From NCBI GenBank assembly GCA_017304945.1, contig JAFKLG010000058.1, positions 1 through 64,000 on the forward strand: 64,000 nt of DNA, read 5' to 3'. This DNA comes from Rhodospirillales bacterium (GTDB taxonomy: Bacteria; Pseudomonadota; Alphaproteobacteria; Acetobacterales; Acetobacteraceae). Shown here one piece after another: positions 56,456 to 64,000 of this stretch. Both the position numbers and the translations under genes were made by a program. The notes below the pieces were generated by a model. It saw only the letters and a list, made by a program, of their open reading frames with translations. It made no database searches and was not told where the DNA came from. Each line of letters starts with the position of its first letter. Position 1 is the first letter of the stretch.

Positions 56456-58034
56456 TCGCCTGCCGGTCCAGCGCCGAACGGATCAGCGCGATCGTCTCCG
56501 GGATGCCGTACAGGGCGACGAAGCCGCCGAAGCGCGGCCCCTCCTGCTGACCCAGCAGCACCTGGTAGAGGCAGGAGAACCAGGCGCGAAGGTCGGGCAG
56601 CGGGTGGCGCTTGCCGACCTCGTAGACCAGGTTCTGGATGGTCTCCGCGTCGCTGCCTGGCTCCAGCCCCGCCAAAGCGCCGGCCAGGTCCTCGAGCGCC
56701 GCGCGTTCGGTCGCGTCGGGATCACGGAAGCGCTTCGCGGGCCGAACGAAGTCCTGATAGTAGACGATGGCGTGGTCGACCAGCCGCGCCAGGAACGGTT
56801 CGCTTTCCGCGCTGGCGGTCGGGATGTAGCGGCGGATGAAGCCCCACAGGATGTCGGGCGTGTCGGCGTTCACCACGCTCGCGAGGTTGAGCAGCATGCC
56901 GAAGCTGAGCGGGCTGCCGGCATGGTTGGGCAGATGTCCGCCATGGATGTGCCAGGCCGGATTGGCCTGCTGCTCCGGTGCGGCCTGGCTGCGGGCGCGG
57001 TCCACGTTGGCGATGTACTCGTCCACCGCGCGGGGGATCACGTCGAAATACAGCCGCTTCGCCCGCTGCGGCTGGTTGTACATGAACTGCGCCAGGGACT
57101 CCGGCGGCGCATAGCGCAGCCACTCGTCCACCGAGAGCCCGTTGCCCTTGGACTTGCTGATCTTCTGCGCATGCTCGTCGAGGAAGAGCTCGTAGGTGAA
57201 CCCTTCCGGCGGGGGCGCGCCCAGGATGCGGCAGATCCGCCCGGAGAGCCGCACGCTGTCGATCAGGTCCTTGCCCGACATCTCGTAGTCGACGCCGAGG
57301 GCGTACCAGCGCATTGCCCAGTCGGCCTTCCACTGGAGCTTGCAGGCGCCGCCCTTGACCGAGGTCTCGAACCGCTCGCCGGTGTCGGGATCGCGCCAGA
57401 TCACGGTGCCGGCGGCCGGGTCGCGACCTTCCATCGGCACCTGCATGACGATGCCGGTCTTCGGATGGATGGGCAGGATGGGCGAGTAGGTGGCGCGCCG
57501 GTCGGGGCCGAGGGTGGGCAGGATGACCGCCATCACCTCGTCGTAGCATTCGAGGATGCGGACCAGCGCCGCGTCGAACCGGCCGGCGGCGTAGTAGTCG
57601 GTGGAGGAGGCGAACTCGTACTCGAACCCGAACCCGTCGAGGAAGGCGCGCAGCCGGGCGTTGTTGTGCGCGCCGAAGCTGTCATGGGTGCCGAACGGAT
57701 CGGGGATCCGGGTGAGCGGCTTGCCCAGGTGCTGGGCGAGCAGGTCCTTGTTCGGCACGTTGTCGGGCACCTTGCGCAGCCCGTCCATGTCGTCGCTGAA
57801 GGCGATCAGGCGGGAGGGCAGGCCGGTGAGGGCGGTGAAGGCGTTGCGCACCCAGGTGGTGCGCGCGACTTCGCCGAAGGTGCCGATATGCGGCAGGCCG
57901 GAGGGTCCGTAGCCGGTCTCGAACAGCGCCGTTCCTTTCCCGGACTCCGCGAGGCGACGGGCGACTTTCGCCGCTTCCTCGAACGGCCAGGCCTTCGGGA
58001 GTGCGTGGGCGGTGTTGCGGACTGTTTCGGACAT
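56442..58034 (-). CDS. lysS: Class I lysyl-tRNA synthetase
   Basis: A 530-residue class I LysRS (archaeal/alphaproteobacterial type), unrelated in fold to the class II enzyme of E. coli. The HIGH-like motif is [14 protein letters not shown] and the second motif is [14 protein letters not shown] helical anticodon-binding domain follows. It charges tRNA-Lys. The ATG at 58034 gives [13 protein letters not shown]; a longer in-frame start at 58070 is less likely. Its 3' end overlaps the MprF-like gene. Confidence 0.96.
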   Translation of the reverse strand: MSETVRNTAHALPKAWPFEEAAKVARRLAESGKGTALFETGYGPSGLPHIGTFGEVARTTWVRNAFTALTGLPSRLIAFSDDMDGLRKVPDNVPNKDLLAQHLGKPLTRIPDPFGTHDSFGAHNNARLRAFLDGFGFEYEFASSTDYYAAGRFDAALVRILECYDEVMAVILPTLGPDRRATYSPILPIHPKTGIVMQVPMEGRDPAAGTVIWRDPDTGERFETSVKGGACKLQWKADWAMRWYALGVDYEMSGKDLIDSVRLSGRICRILGAPPPEGFTYELFLDEHAQKISKSKGNGLSVDEWLRYAPPESLAQFMYNQPQRAKRLYFDVIPRAVDEYIANVDRARSQAAPEQQANPAWHIHGGHLPNHAGSPLSFGMLLNLASVVNADTPDILWGFIRRYIPTASAESEPFLARLVDHAIVYYQDFVRPAKRFRDPDATERAALEDLAGALAGLEPGSDAETIQNLVYEVGKRHPLPDLRAWFSCLYQVLLGQQEGPRFGGFVALYGIPETIALIRSALDRQANAAA

Positions 58035-58201
58035 CCCGCGGAAGCTATGGAGCGGGGCAGCCCAGGTCAATCACGCTTCCGTCCATCTCGGCGGACGGGC
58101 AGCAGCTGCGCCGCCGACGCGGGACCAGAGCCGCGGCGGCGGTCCGGTCTGTCCGCTCAGGGTGGGGTGGGAAGCGCTTCGGCCGCTCGCGCATAGCTGG
58201 T

Positions 58202-58930
58202 TCAGGCGTTGGTGATGCCGCCGTCGACGGTGATCGTCTGGCCGGTCAGGTAGCTCGCATCCGGCGAGCACAGGAAGCGGATCACCGAGGCGATCTCCTC
58301 CGGCCGGCCGTAGCGGCGCAGCGGGATCTCCTGCTTGTAGGCCTCCCCGCGGGCGGCGATGGTCGGTTCGGCCATGCGGGTCTCGATCAGCCCGGGGGCG
58401 ACGGCGTTGACCAGGACGTCGGGCGCAAGTCGGCGTGACAGCGAGCGGGTCAGCCCGACGATCCCGGCCTTGGCCGCGGCATAGGGCGGATAGCCGATGC
58501 TGCCCCGGCGATAGGCGACGGAGCTGGTCAGCACGATGCGGGCGGGCCCGTCCGGGTCGGCGCAGGGCGCGAAGGCGACCGCCATGTCATACGCGTTGGT
58601 GAGGTTGGCCGCGATCGCCCGGTCCCACACCGCGTGTTCGTCCGCGGTGAACGGGTCCGGCTCGAACAGGCCGGCGAGGTGGACCAGTGCGTAGACCGGC
58701 TTCGCCGCCTGCATGATGGCGGCGCAGGCGGCGGGGGTGGTGATATCGGAGCCGTGGATCGTCACCCGCGCGCCGCCCAGCCTGTCCCGCGCGGCAAGCA
58801 GGCGTGGCATGTCGGGATCGACCAGCACCACCTCGGCGCCGTGGTCGAGGAAGCTGCGCGCGGTGGCGACGCCGATGCCGCCGGCCCCGCCGGTGATGAC
58901 GATGCGGCGGCCCGCGAACGGCGCCTGCAT
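58202..58930 (-). CDS. SDR family oxidoreductase
   Basis: A 242-residue classical SDR: TGGAGGIGVATARSFLDHGA near residue 13, the LAG strand, TSSVAYRRG with catalytic Ser, YAAAKAGI as YxxxK, and GQTITVDGG at the end. The closeness to the dioxygenase gene (1 bp) suggests a shared operon and perhaps use of the dioxygenase product. Substrate unknown. Confidence 0.9.
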   Translation of the reverse strand: MQAPFAGRRIVITGGAGGIGVATARSFLDHGAEVVLVDPDMPRLLAARDRLGGARVTIHGSDITTPAACAAIMQAAKPVYALVHLAGLFEPDPFTADEHAVWDRAIAANLTNAYDMAVAFAPCADPDGPARIVLTSSVAYRRGSIGYPPYAAAKAGIVGLTRSLSRRLAPDVLVNAVAPGLIETRMAEPTIAARGEAYKQEIPLRRYGRPEEIASVIRFLCSPDASYLTGQTITVDGGITNA

Positions 58931-58931
58931 G

Positions 58932-59813
58932 TCAGGCGGCGAGTTTCGCGTAGTCGAGCGTCGCCATCACCTGCACGCGGCGCATGTATCGTGGCTCGTC
59001 GGGCAGGTAGTCGGCGACCGCGTTGTGGACCGTGCCGATATTGTCCCAGATCAGCACGTCGCCCTCCTGCCAGTGATGCGCGTACAGGAAGTCGGCGCGT
59101 TCCTGGTGGCGGAACAGGTAGTCCAGGATCAGGTCGCTCTCGTGCCGGTCCATGCCGTCGATCCACATCGTGTAGCCGGGATTGGCATAGAGGATCTTGC
59201 GGCCGGTGATCGGGTGGGTGCGCACGATCGGCTGCGACACCGGCGGCTTGCGGCGCTTCTGCTCCTCGGTGAGCGGCTTGCGGCCGGAGCCGGGGCGCAG
59301 CCGCATGACCTCCCAGAACTTCTCGAAGTCGTGGGTGGCGGTGCGGCCCTCGAGCCGGTCCTTCAGGCTGTCGGGCAGCGCGTCGTAGGCGGCGTGCATG
59401 TTGCGGAACTGCGTCTCGCCTACCGACTGGCCGTGTCGGATCGGCACGCGTTGTGCGTGCAGGATGTTGGCGAGCGCGATGTCCTTCGAATAGGACATGT
59501 CGGTGTGCCAGCCCTGCCCGGCATCGTTGAGGCCGAGGGGCTTGCCGGCCGCATCCTGCATGTTCGACAGGATCATGACCTCGGGGAAGCCGGGTTCATG
59601 GAACAGGTTTGCGACGTTGATCTCCAGATCCCCGAAGCGGCGCCCGAACGCGGCGAAATGCGGCACGTCGATGGTCTGCTTGGGGAAGCAGAGCACGCCG
59701 AACTGGCCGAGTGCCCGCAGGAGGGTGCGGAAGTCGGGGTCGGAGAGCGGGGTGGCGAGATCGAGGCCCTCGATGCGGGCACCGAGGGTCTGACCGCTGG
59801 GGACGATCTGCAT
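58932..59813 (-). CDS. TauD/TfdA-family Fe(II)/2-oxoglutarate dioxygenase
   Basis: A 293-residue 2-oxoglutarate dioxygenase. The iron triad is His and Asp in GWHTDMSY (about residue 102) and the distal His in NIGTVHNAVAD; the 2-oxoglutarate-binding Arg lies in RYMRRVQVM. It hydroxylates an unknown small molecule, classically taurine or a chlorophenoxy acid. The ATG at 59813 begins MQIVPSGQTLGARIEG, the usual family N-terminus. It is upstream of the SDR in one operon. Confidence 0.92.
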   Translation of the reverse strand: MQIVPSGQTLGARIEGLDLATPLSDPDFRTLLRALGQFGVLCFPKQTIDVPHFAAFGRRFGDLEINVANLFHEPGFPEVMILSNMQDAAGKPLGLNDAGQGWHTDMSYSKDIALANILHAQRVPIRHGQSVGETQFRNMHAAYDALPDSLKDRLEGRTATHDFEKFWEVMRLRPGSGRKPLTEEQKRRKPPVSQPIVRTHPITGRKILYANPGYTMWIDGMDRHESDLILDYLFRHQERADFLYAHHWQEGDVLIWDNIGTVHNAVADYLPDEPRYMRRVQVMATLDYAKLAA

Positions 59814-60203
59814 GGAGGTTTCCCGGTTGGTGATTCTACCTGCCGGTAAGACTAGCAGGGTCGCCGCAATCGCACCATGGCTGCGCGTCGGGGCGCCGCG
59901 GGGCGCCGCGGGGCGCCGCGGGCGCCGGGGGCGGTCGGAGCGCGAGCGTGGGTTGGGTGCGCTTCGCTTGTGCGATGGACGTCGTGGATGGCCGGGGCTG
60001 CGACGGCCACGGCACGGAGGCTGCAGCGGCCGTGTCACTGGGCCTTCGACAGCAGCACGGCGGGCCTGGACTGCGCGGTCACTCCACGAGACGCGGCGGT
60101 GTTCGTGAACGCGCTGCGCCAGCCCGGGAAAGGCCGGCGGCCGTGATGGCCTGGCGGGCCGAACGCCGCCGTGATCGTCTGGTGTGGGCCGGAGGCCCAA
60201 GCC
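59814..60203. other. Intergenic region with a 10-bp tandem repeat
   Basis: A 390-bp gap. The part next to the dioxygenase gene is AT-richer and probably holds its promoter (near 59820-59860). GGGCGCCGCG is repeated three times at 59891-59920, a GC-only stretch. Short open frames here have no homology that I can see. Confidence 0.5.
59891..59920. repeat. GGGCGCCGCG tandem repeat (three copies)
   Basis: Three perfect adjoining copies of a 10-bp unit, followed by a partial one. Each contains the palindrome GGCGCC. It is an ordinary low-complexity GC repeat unless variation in copy number affects the adjacent genes. Confidence 0.8.
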
Positions 60204-61109
60204 TCAGACGGTCTTCAGGAACTCCGCCAGCTTGACCGCGGCGCTGGCCTTGTCGGTCTTGTCCAGCGCCGCCAACTCGGCCGCCAGACGATCCATCGCC
60301 TGCTCGTAGATCTGCCGCTCCGAGAAGCTCTGGTCCGGCTGGCCGGCGTTGCGGTGCAGGTCGCGGACCACCTCGGCGATCGCCAGCGGGTCGCCCGAGT
60401 TGATCTTCGCCTCGTATTCCTGGGCGCGGCGCGACCACATGGTGCGCTTGATCCGGGCGCGGCCCTTCAGCACCGCCAACGCGTCGTCGAACAGCTTGCG
60501 GGTCGCGAGCTTGCGCAGCCCGGCGCTGCGCGCCTTGGCCACCGGCACCCGCAAGGTCATGCGGTTCTCTTCGAAGGTGATGTGGATCAGTTCCAGCTTG
60601 TGGCCGGCGATCTCCTCGGTGGCGATCCGCTCCACCTTGCCCACCCCATGGGTCGGGTAGACGACGTGATCGCCCTCCTGGAACACCTCCGCCTTCGCGG
60701 CCGCGCGGGAGATCTGGATCGGGCCGGACGGGCGCGCGGGGCTGTCGTCCTCCTCCTCATCCTCCTCGATCTCCGCTTCGGCGGCCACCGGGGCACGGTC
60801 GTCCTCGACATCCTCCACCGCACCGGATTTGCGGGCGGGCGCGGCGGTCTTGCTGGCCACTGCGGCGACCGGAGCGGGACGGGCGGGCGCCTTCTTCATC
60901 GCGGCTGGGGGCGTCCTTGCCGCCTCCTTGCCTGAAGCGGCCTCACCGGCCGGCACGCCCGTCTTCGGGGCAGCGGCCTTGCCGGCCTGGACGCCCGTCT
61001 TCTGGACAGCGGCCTTCTGCGTACCGGTTTCCGGGCTGTTCTCCGGCGCCACATCCTGCTGCACCGACGCGTCACGTCGAGATACCGCCGTTCCGGTCGC
61101 TGCCTTCAT
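60204..61109 (-). CDS. CarD-family transcriptional regulator
   Basis: A 301-residue CarD-type protein. Residues 145-301 are the CarD domain: FQEGDHVVYPTHGVGKVERI (RNAP-interacting), then KINSGDPLAIAEVVRDLHRN. The first 140 residues are low-complexity Ala/Pro/Lys with an acidic block EAEIEEDEEEDD. CarD proteins bind RNA polymerase beta and stabilise open promoter complexes, especially at rRNA promoters. The start at 61109 follows GAGGTG; an earlier one at 61145 is possible. Confidence 0.93.
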   Translation of the reverse strand: MKAATGTAVSRRDASVQQDVAPENSPETGTQKAAVQKTGVQAGKAAAPKTGVPAGEAASGKEAARTPPAAMKKAPARPAPVAAVASKTAAPARKSGAVEDVEDDRAPVAAEAEIEEDEEEDDSPARPSGPIQISRAAAKAEVFQEGDHVVYPTHGVGKVERIATEEIAGHKLELIHITFEENRMTLRVPVAKARSAGLRKLATRKLFDDALAVLKGRARIKRTMWSRRAQEYEAKINSGDPLAIAEVVRDLHRNAGQPDQSFSERQIYEQAMDRLAAELAALDKTDKASAAVKLAEFLKTV

Positions 61110-61296
61110 GCTTGACACCTCATATCCCTGCCATACGGTGACCAATGGGCTGGCCCCTGACCACGGTCAGCGGCAAAGCAGCCCGGACGCCTGATGAGTT
61201 CCGACGGTGGTGACGCGCCAGGGCGGCACTCGACCGTGTCCAGCCCCCAATATAGCATCACACCGGTGTTACGTCAGGGGGTTACCCCAACTATCT

Positions 61297-61629
61297 TCAG
61301 GCCTTGCCCGGTTCGGGAGAGAACAGCTTGGCCTTGCCCGGCTTGTCCTTCCACTCGTCCGCGTCGGCCGGCGCCTCGCCCTTGCGGGTGATGTTCGGCC
61401 ACAGCGCCGCATAGGTGCGGTTCTGTTCGGCCCAGTCGGAGGCCTTGTCGTCGCTGTCCGGCACGATCGCCTCGGCCGGGCATTCCGGCTCACAGACGCC
61501 GCAATCGATGCATTCGTCGGGATGGATCACCAGCATGTTCTCGCCGACATAGAAGCAGTCGACGGGACACACCTCGACGCAATCCATGTACTTGCAGCGG
61601 ATGCAGTTCTCGGTGACCACATAGGTCAT
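61297..61629 (-). CDS. fdxA: 7Fe-8S ferredoxin FdxA
   Basis: A 110-residue ferredoxin of the alphaproteobacterial FdxA type. The cluster-binding motifs are [18 protein letters not shown] and [16 protein letters not shown]. Their spacing, with the extra Asp/Cys arrangement, gives one 3Fe-4S and one 4Fe-4S cluster. The C-terminal extension (about 45 residues) is typical. It is a cytosolic electron carrier. Confidence 0.97.
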   Translation of the reverse strand: MTYVVTENCIRCKYMDCVEVCPVDCFYVGENMLVIHPDECIDCGVCEPECPAEAIVPDSDDKASDWAEQNRTYAALWPNITRKGEAPADADEWKDKPGKAKLFSPEPGKA

Positions 61630-61713
61630 TGGGCAACCCCCGGATGCAGAGCGTGCGTGCGACCCCGGGGCCGGAGACCGGGAGCCGGATCAGACGCGGC
61701 GATATGCCGAGGT

Positions 61714-62019
61714 TTACCCCTCGGCGCAAGATGCGACAGGCGCATCCCCGAGGTCTTCATAGAGCAGGCGTGCTTCCGGCGCCGGTCCGCGCCGCGCGGC
61801 GAGCGCCAGCACGCGCACCACGCGCACCCCGCCATGCAGCGGCAGCGTCAGCACGTCGCCGGTCCGCAGCCGCGCATGCGCCTTCTCGGTCGGCTGCCGG
61901 TTGATGCGCACGGAGCCGCGCGCCACCAGCGCCGCGCAGTCGCTGCGGGCCCGCATGAAGCGCGCGCACCACAGCCATTTGTCGAGCCGCTGCCAGTCGC
62001 GGTCCTCCGTGTCGCCGAT
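61714..62019 (-). CDS. S4-domain RNA-binding protein (HslR-like), apparent ATC start
   Basis: A 101-residue protein with an S4 RNA-binding domain: RLDKWLWCARFMRARSDCAA, then VARGSVRINRQ. It resembles HslR, which recycles stalled 50S subunits. No ATG, GTG or TTG precedes the domain in a plausible place. GGGAGG (62030-62025), overlapping the helicase stop, sits five bases before an in-frame ATC at 62019, giving the expected family N-terminus. An ATG at 62094 would put the start 65 bp inside the helicase gene. I prefer ATC, which is rare. Confidence 0.8.
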   Translation of the reverse strand: MGDTEDRDWQRLDKWLWCARFMRARSDCAALVARGSVRINRQPTEKAHARLRTGDVLTLPLHGGVRVVRVLALAARRGPAPEARLLYEDLGDAPVASCAEG

Positions 62020-62029
62020 CGCCGCCTCC

Positions 62030-64000
62030 CTAGCGCTTGAGCGCCGCCAGCGCGGCGAAGGGGCCTTGCGGGACCGGGGCGGATGCCTGTTCACCGGCCG
62101 GGGGCACGCGTTTGCGGCGCAGCGGCAGCAGCATCGCCGGGGCGGGCGGCCCGAACATGTCGGGGCCGAGACCCACGCCCGGCACGATACGGAAGCCGAT
62201 CCGGCGCAGGATCACCGGCAGCAGGTCGGCTTTCACCGAGAAGCGGGACGCGAGGCTGGGGGCCAGGATCAGCGGCCCCTTGCGGGTCGCGTGCCCGAGT
62301 TCCCCCGCGACCCGTTCGGCGACGTCGAGCCGCAGCAGCACCGGGCCGGCCTCGATCCAGCCCATCGCGGCGGCGAAGCCGGCCGGCCAGTCGGACGGGG
62401 CGGGCAGGGACACGAGGCCCGGCTGCGGCAGGACGGGGACCGGCACGCCGGCCTGCAGCGCCCACAGGCGGGCCCGCATCGCGGCGGCGCGGGGCTTGAG
62501 CAGCGCCGGCAGGAACAGGGCGAAGCGGCCCGACCGCACGCCCATGCCGCGCAGGGCGGTGCGCAAGGCGGGCGCCAGCGTCTCCTCGTCGACGCCCGGC
62601 ACCAGGCCGAGCGCTTCGGTGAGGCGGTGGAGCGGGCCGCGCAGGGCGCTGACGGTGGATGCCGCGTCGGCCGCCGCGAACAGCGGCGCGAGGTCGTCGC
62701 GGATCCGCTCGTCCACGAACGCCTGCAGGCGCGTGCGCAGCCGCTCCCGCTGCGCGCCGTCGAGGAACTCGCTGTCCAGCACCTGCACCCGCGGCCGCAG
62801 GGCGCTGCCGCCGCGCACCAGCCTGGCGACCGGCGCGCCCTCCCAGGTCAGGCGCTGCGCCTCCGTCCAGGTGAGCGCGGTGTCCGGCGCGGCCTCCAGT
62901 TCGGCGACCCGGCGCGGCATCTCCTCCCGCAGGGCGCGGCGGGCGGCCCGCTGCACCAGCTTCTTCTCCTCCCCCTCGGCGAGCGGGTCGGGTACGAAGA
63001 CGAAGCCTTCCACATGGCCGACCGGGTGACCCTCGACCACCACCTCGCCGCGGCGGGTCACCGCGGAAAGCAGGTCCTGGCCCTCCCCGGCCTCGAGCCG
63101 GCGCATCAGATGGGCGGCGCGGCGGTCGACGAAGCGGCTGGTGAGCCGCTCGTGCAGGACGTCGGAGAGCTTGTCCTCCACCTCCCGCGCGCGGCCCTGC
63201 CAGTGCGGCGAGTCGGGCACCCAGTCGGTGCGCGCGGCGATGTAGGACCAGATCCGCACACCGGCGAGGCGGGCCATCAGCGTGTCGATATCGCCATCCA
63301 CCCGCGACAGCGCCTCGATCTGCCCGGCCAGCCAGTCGGTCGGCAGCGCGCCGTCCTTCACCACGTGGTTGAACACCCGGGCACAGAGCCGGGTGTGGGT
63401 GTCGTCGGCCAGCTTGCGGAAGTCGGGGATCTGGCAGGCGTCCCACAGCAGCCGCAGCCGCCCGCGGCCCTGCGCGAGCTGCCGGATCTCGGGCTCGCGG
63501 GCGAGGGCGGTCAGGGTCTCGAGGTCGGACGCATCGTTGCCCCGCACCAGCCCGGCGACGTGCGGCGGGGCGTTGAGGCTGTCGAGCAGCCCGTCGATGC
63601 TGGAGAAGTCGAGGTCCCCGTTGCGCCAGCAGAGCTGGTCGAGCGATTCGAAGCTGTGCGCCTCCACGGCCGCCACCACCTCGTCCGGGATGGGCGGGCA
63701 TTGGGTGGTGGTCCCGAACGTGCCGTCGCGCATGCCGCGGCCGGCGCGACCGGCGATCTGGCCGATCTCGGCCGGGGTCAGCCGGCGCGGCCGATGGCCG
63801 TCGAACTTGCCGAGACCGGCGAAGGCCACATGGTCCACGTTCATGTTGAGACCCATGCCGATCGCATCGGTCGCGACCAGGAAGTCGACCTCCTTCTCCT
63901 GATACAGCGCCACCTGGGCGTTGCGGGTGCGTGGGCTGAGCCGGCCCATCACCACGGCGCAGCCGCCCCGGCGGCGGCGGATCAGTTCCGCCAGCGCATA
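62030..64000 (-). CDS. Suv3-like DEAD/DExH helicase (5' end beyond the window)
   Basis: The last 657 codons of a helicase resembling mitochondrial/alphaproteobacterial Suv3. The visible part holds helicase domain 2: VDFLVATDAIGMGLNMNVDH, then QIAGRAGRG (motif VI). A helical C-terminal region and Suv3-type tail follow. It probably unwinds RNA or RNA:DNA with a ribonuclease partner. The N-terminal ATP-binding motifs lie beyond the right edge. Its TAG overlaps the ribosome-binding site of the S4 gene. Confidence 0.9.
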   Translation of the reverse strand, partial: YALAELIRRRRGGCAVVMGRLSPRTRNAQVALYQEKEVDFLVATDAIGMGLNMNVDHVAFAGLGKFDGHRPRRLTPAEIGQIAGRAGRGMRDGTFGTTTQCPPIPDEVVAAVEAHSFESLDQLCWRNGDLDFSSIDGLLDSLNAPPHVAGLVRGNDASDLETLTALAREPEIRQLAQGRGRLRLLWDACQIPDFRKLADDTHTRLCARVFNHVVKDGALPTDWLAGQIEALSRVDGDIDTLMARLAGVRIWSYIAARTDWVPDSPHWQGRAREVEDKLSDVLHERLTSRFVDRRAAHLMRRLEAGEGQDLLSAVTRRGEVVVEGHPVGHVEGFVFVPDPLAEGEEKKLVQRAARRALREEMPRRVAELEAAPDTALTWTEAQRLTWEGAPVARLVRGGSALRPRVQVLDSEFLDGAQRERLRTRLQAFVDERIRDDLAPLFAAADAASTVSALRGPLHRLTEALGLVPGVDEETLAPALRTALRGMGVRSGRFALFLPALLKPRAAAMRARLWALQAGVPVPVLPQPGLVSLPAPSDWPAGFAAAMGWIEAGPVLLRLDVAERVAGELGHATRKGPLILAPSLASRFSVKADLLPVILRRIGFRIVPGVGLGPDMFGPPAPAMLLPLRRKRVPPAGEQASAPVPQGPFAALAALKR

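Noticed and set aside
59877-60235. Overlapping Arg/Gly/Ala-rich frames beside the 10-bp repeat
   Set aside because: Low-complexity translation of a GC repeat, no ribosome-binding site and no family pattern.

Overview
The window is about 64 kb of GC-rich chromosome. I infer an alphaproteobacterium, probably Rhodospirillales/Acetobacteraceae. This rests on gene content rather than a database match: class I lysyl-tRNA synthetase, CarD-type regulator, two-CSD cold-shock protein, FdxA ferredoxin, a Suv3-like helicase next to an S4-domain protein, DUF1127, and a CnoX-like thioredoxin with a LonN-like domain protein, Trm112 and DUF971. Almost every gene has a recognisable family; intergenic gaps are short.

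Region 1 (1-7.7 kb) looks acquired. Its base composition is visibly less GC-rich than the rest. It carries a redox/carbonyl set: an edge-truncated SDR, a YghU-type GST, a second GST, a 5'-truncated peroxiredoxin-like gene, a halohydrin-dehalogenase-like SDR, a crotonase with the residue set of 6-oxocamphor hydrolase, a LysR regulator diverging from an intact peroxiredoxin-like gene, another SDR, and a final SDR broken off 240 bp from a tRNA-Gly(GCC) gene. This fits a tRNA-associated genomic island edge.

Region 2 (7.9-22 kb) is housekeeping: tRNA-Gly; cnoX-like/LonN-like/Trm112/DUF971; a DHA2 efflux pump with a duplicated dyad upstream; an L,D-transpeptidase domain protein and ribA; an OmpR-type regulator; DUF3311 plus an SSS symporter; a TTC38-like protein; RlpA; TauE/SafE; threonine ammonia-lyase; GreA.

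Region 3 (22-33 kb) holds carB, a small unknown gene, and carA. CarA carries an N-terminal Cro/YdaS-like helix-turn-helix, and two related dyads lie just upstream, one filling the spacer of a candidate promoter. This is the most interesting regulatory arrangement here. A NIT-domain chemoreceptor, UdgX, gamma-glutamyltransferase and DUF1127 follow.

Region 4 (33-50.7 kb): aminopeptidase P, DMT and MFS transporters, a secreted Pro/Ala-rich PRC-barrel protein, a D-2-hydroxyacid dehydrogenase, a methyltransferase, a sensor kinase with two response regulators, an AraC-type regulator, a secreted protein made of six near-identical 25-residue repeats with an Asp-rich EF-hand-like loop, an orphan ABC binding protein, lutB and a frameshifted lutC, a HAD hydrolase and glutathione-dependent formaldehyde dehydrogenase.

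Region 5 (50.7-64 kb): an unknown acyltransferase-like protein, three tandem 58-59 bp hairpin repeats, a two-CSD protein, RmuC, an MprF-like flippase with a shortened synthase domain overlapping class I lysS, an SDR, a TauD-type dioxygenase, CarD, FdxA, an S4 protein apparently starting at ATC, and a helicase running off the right edge.
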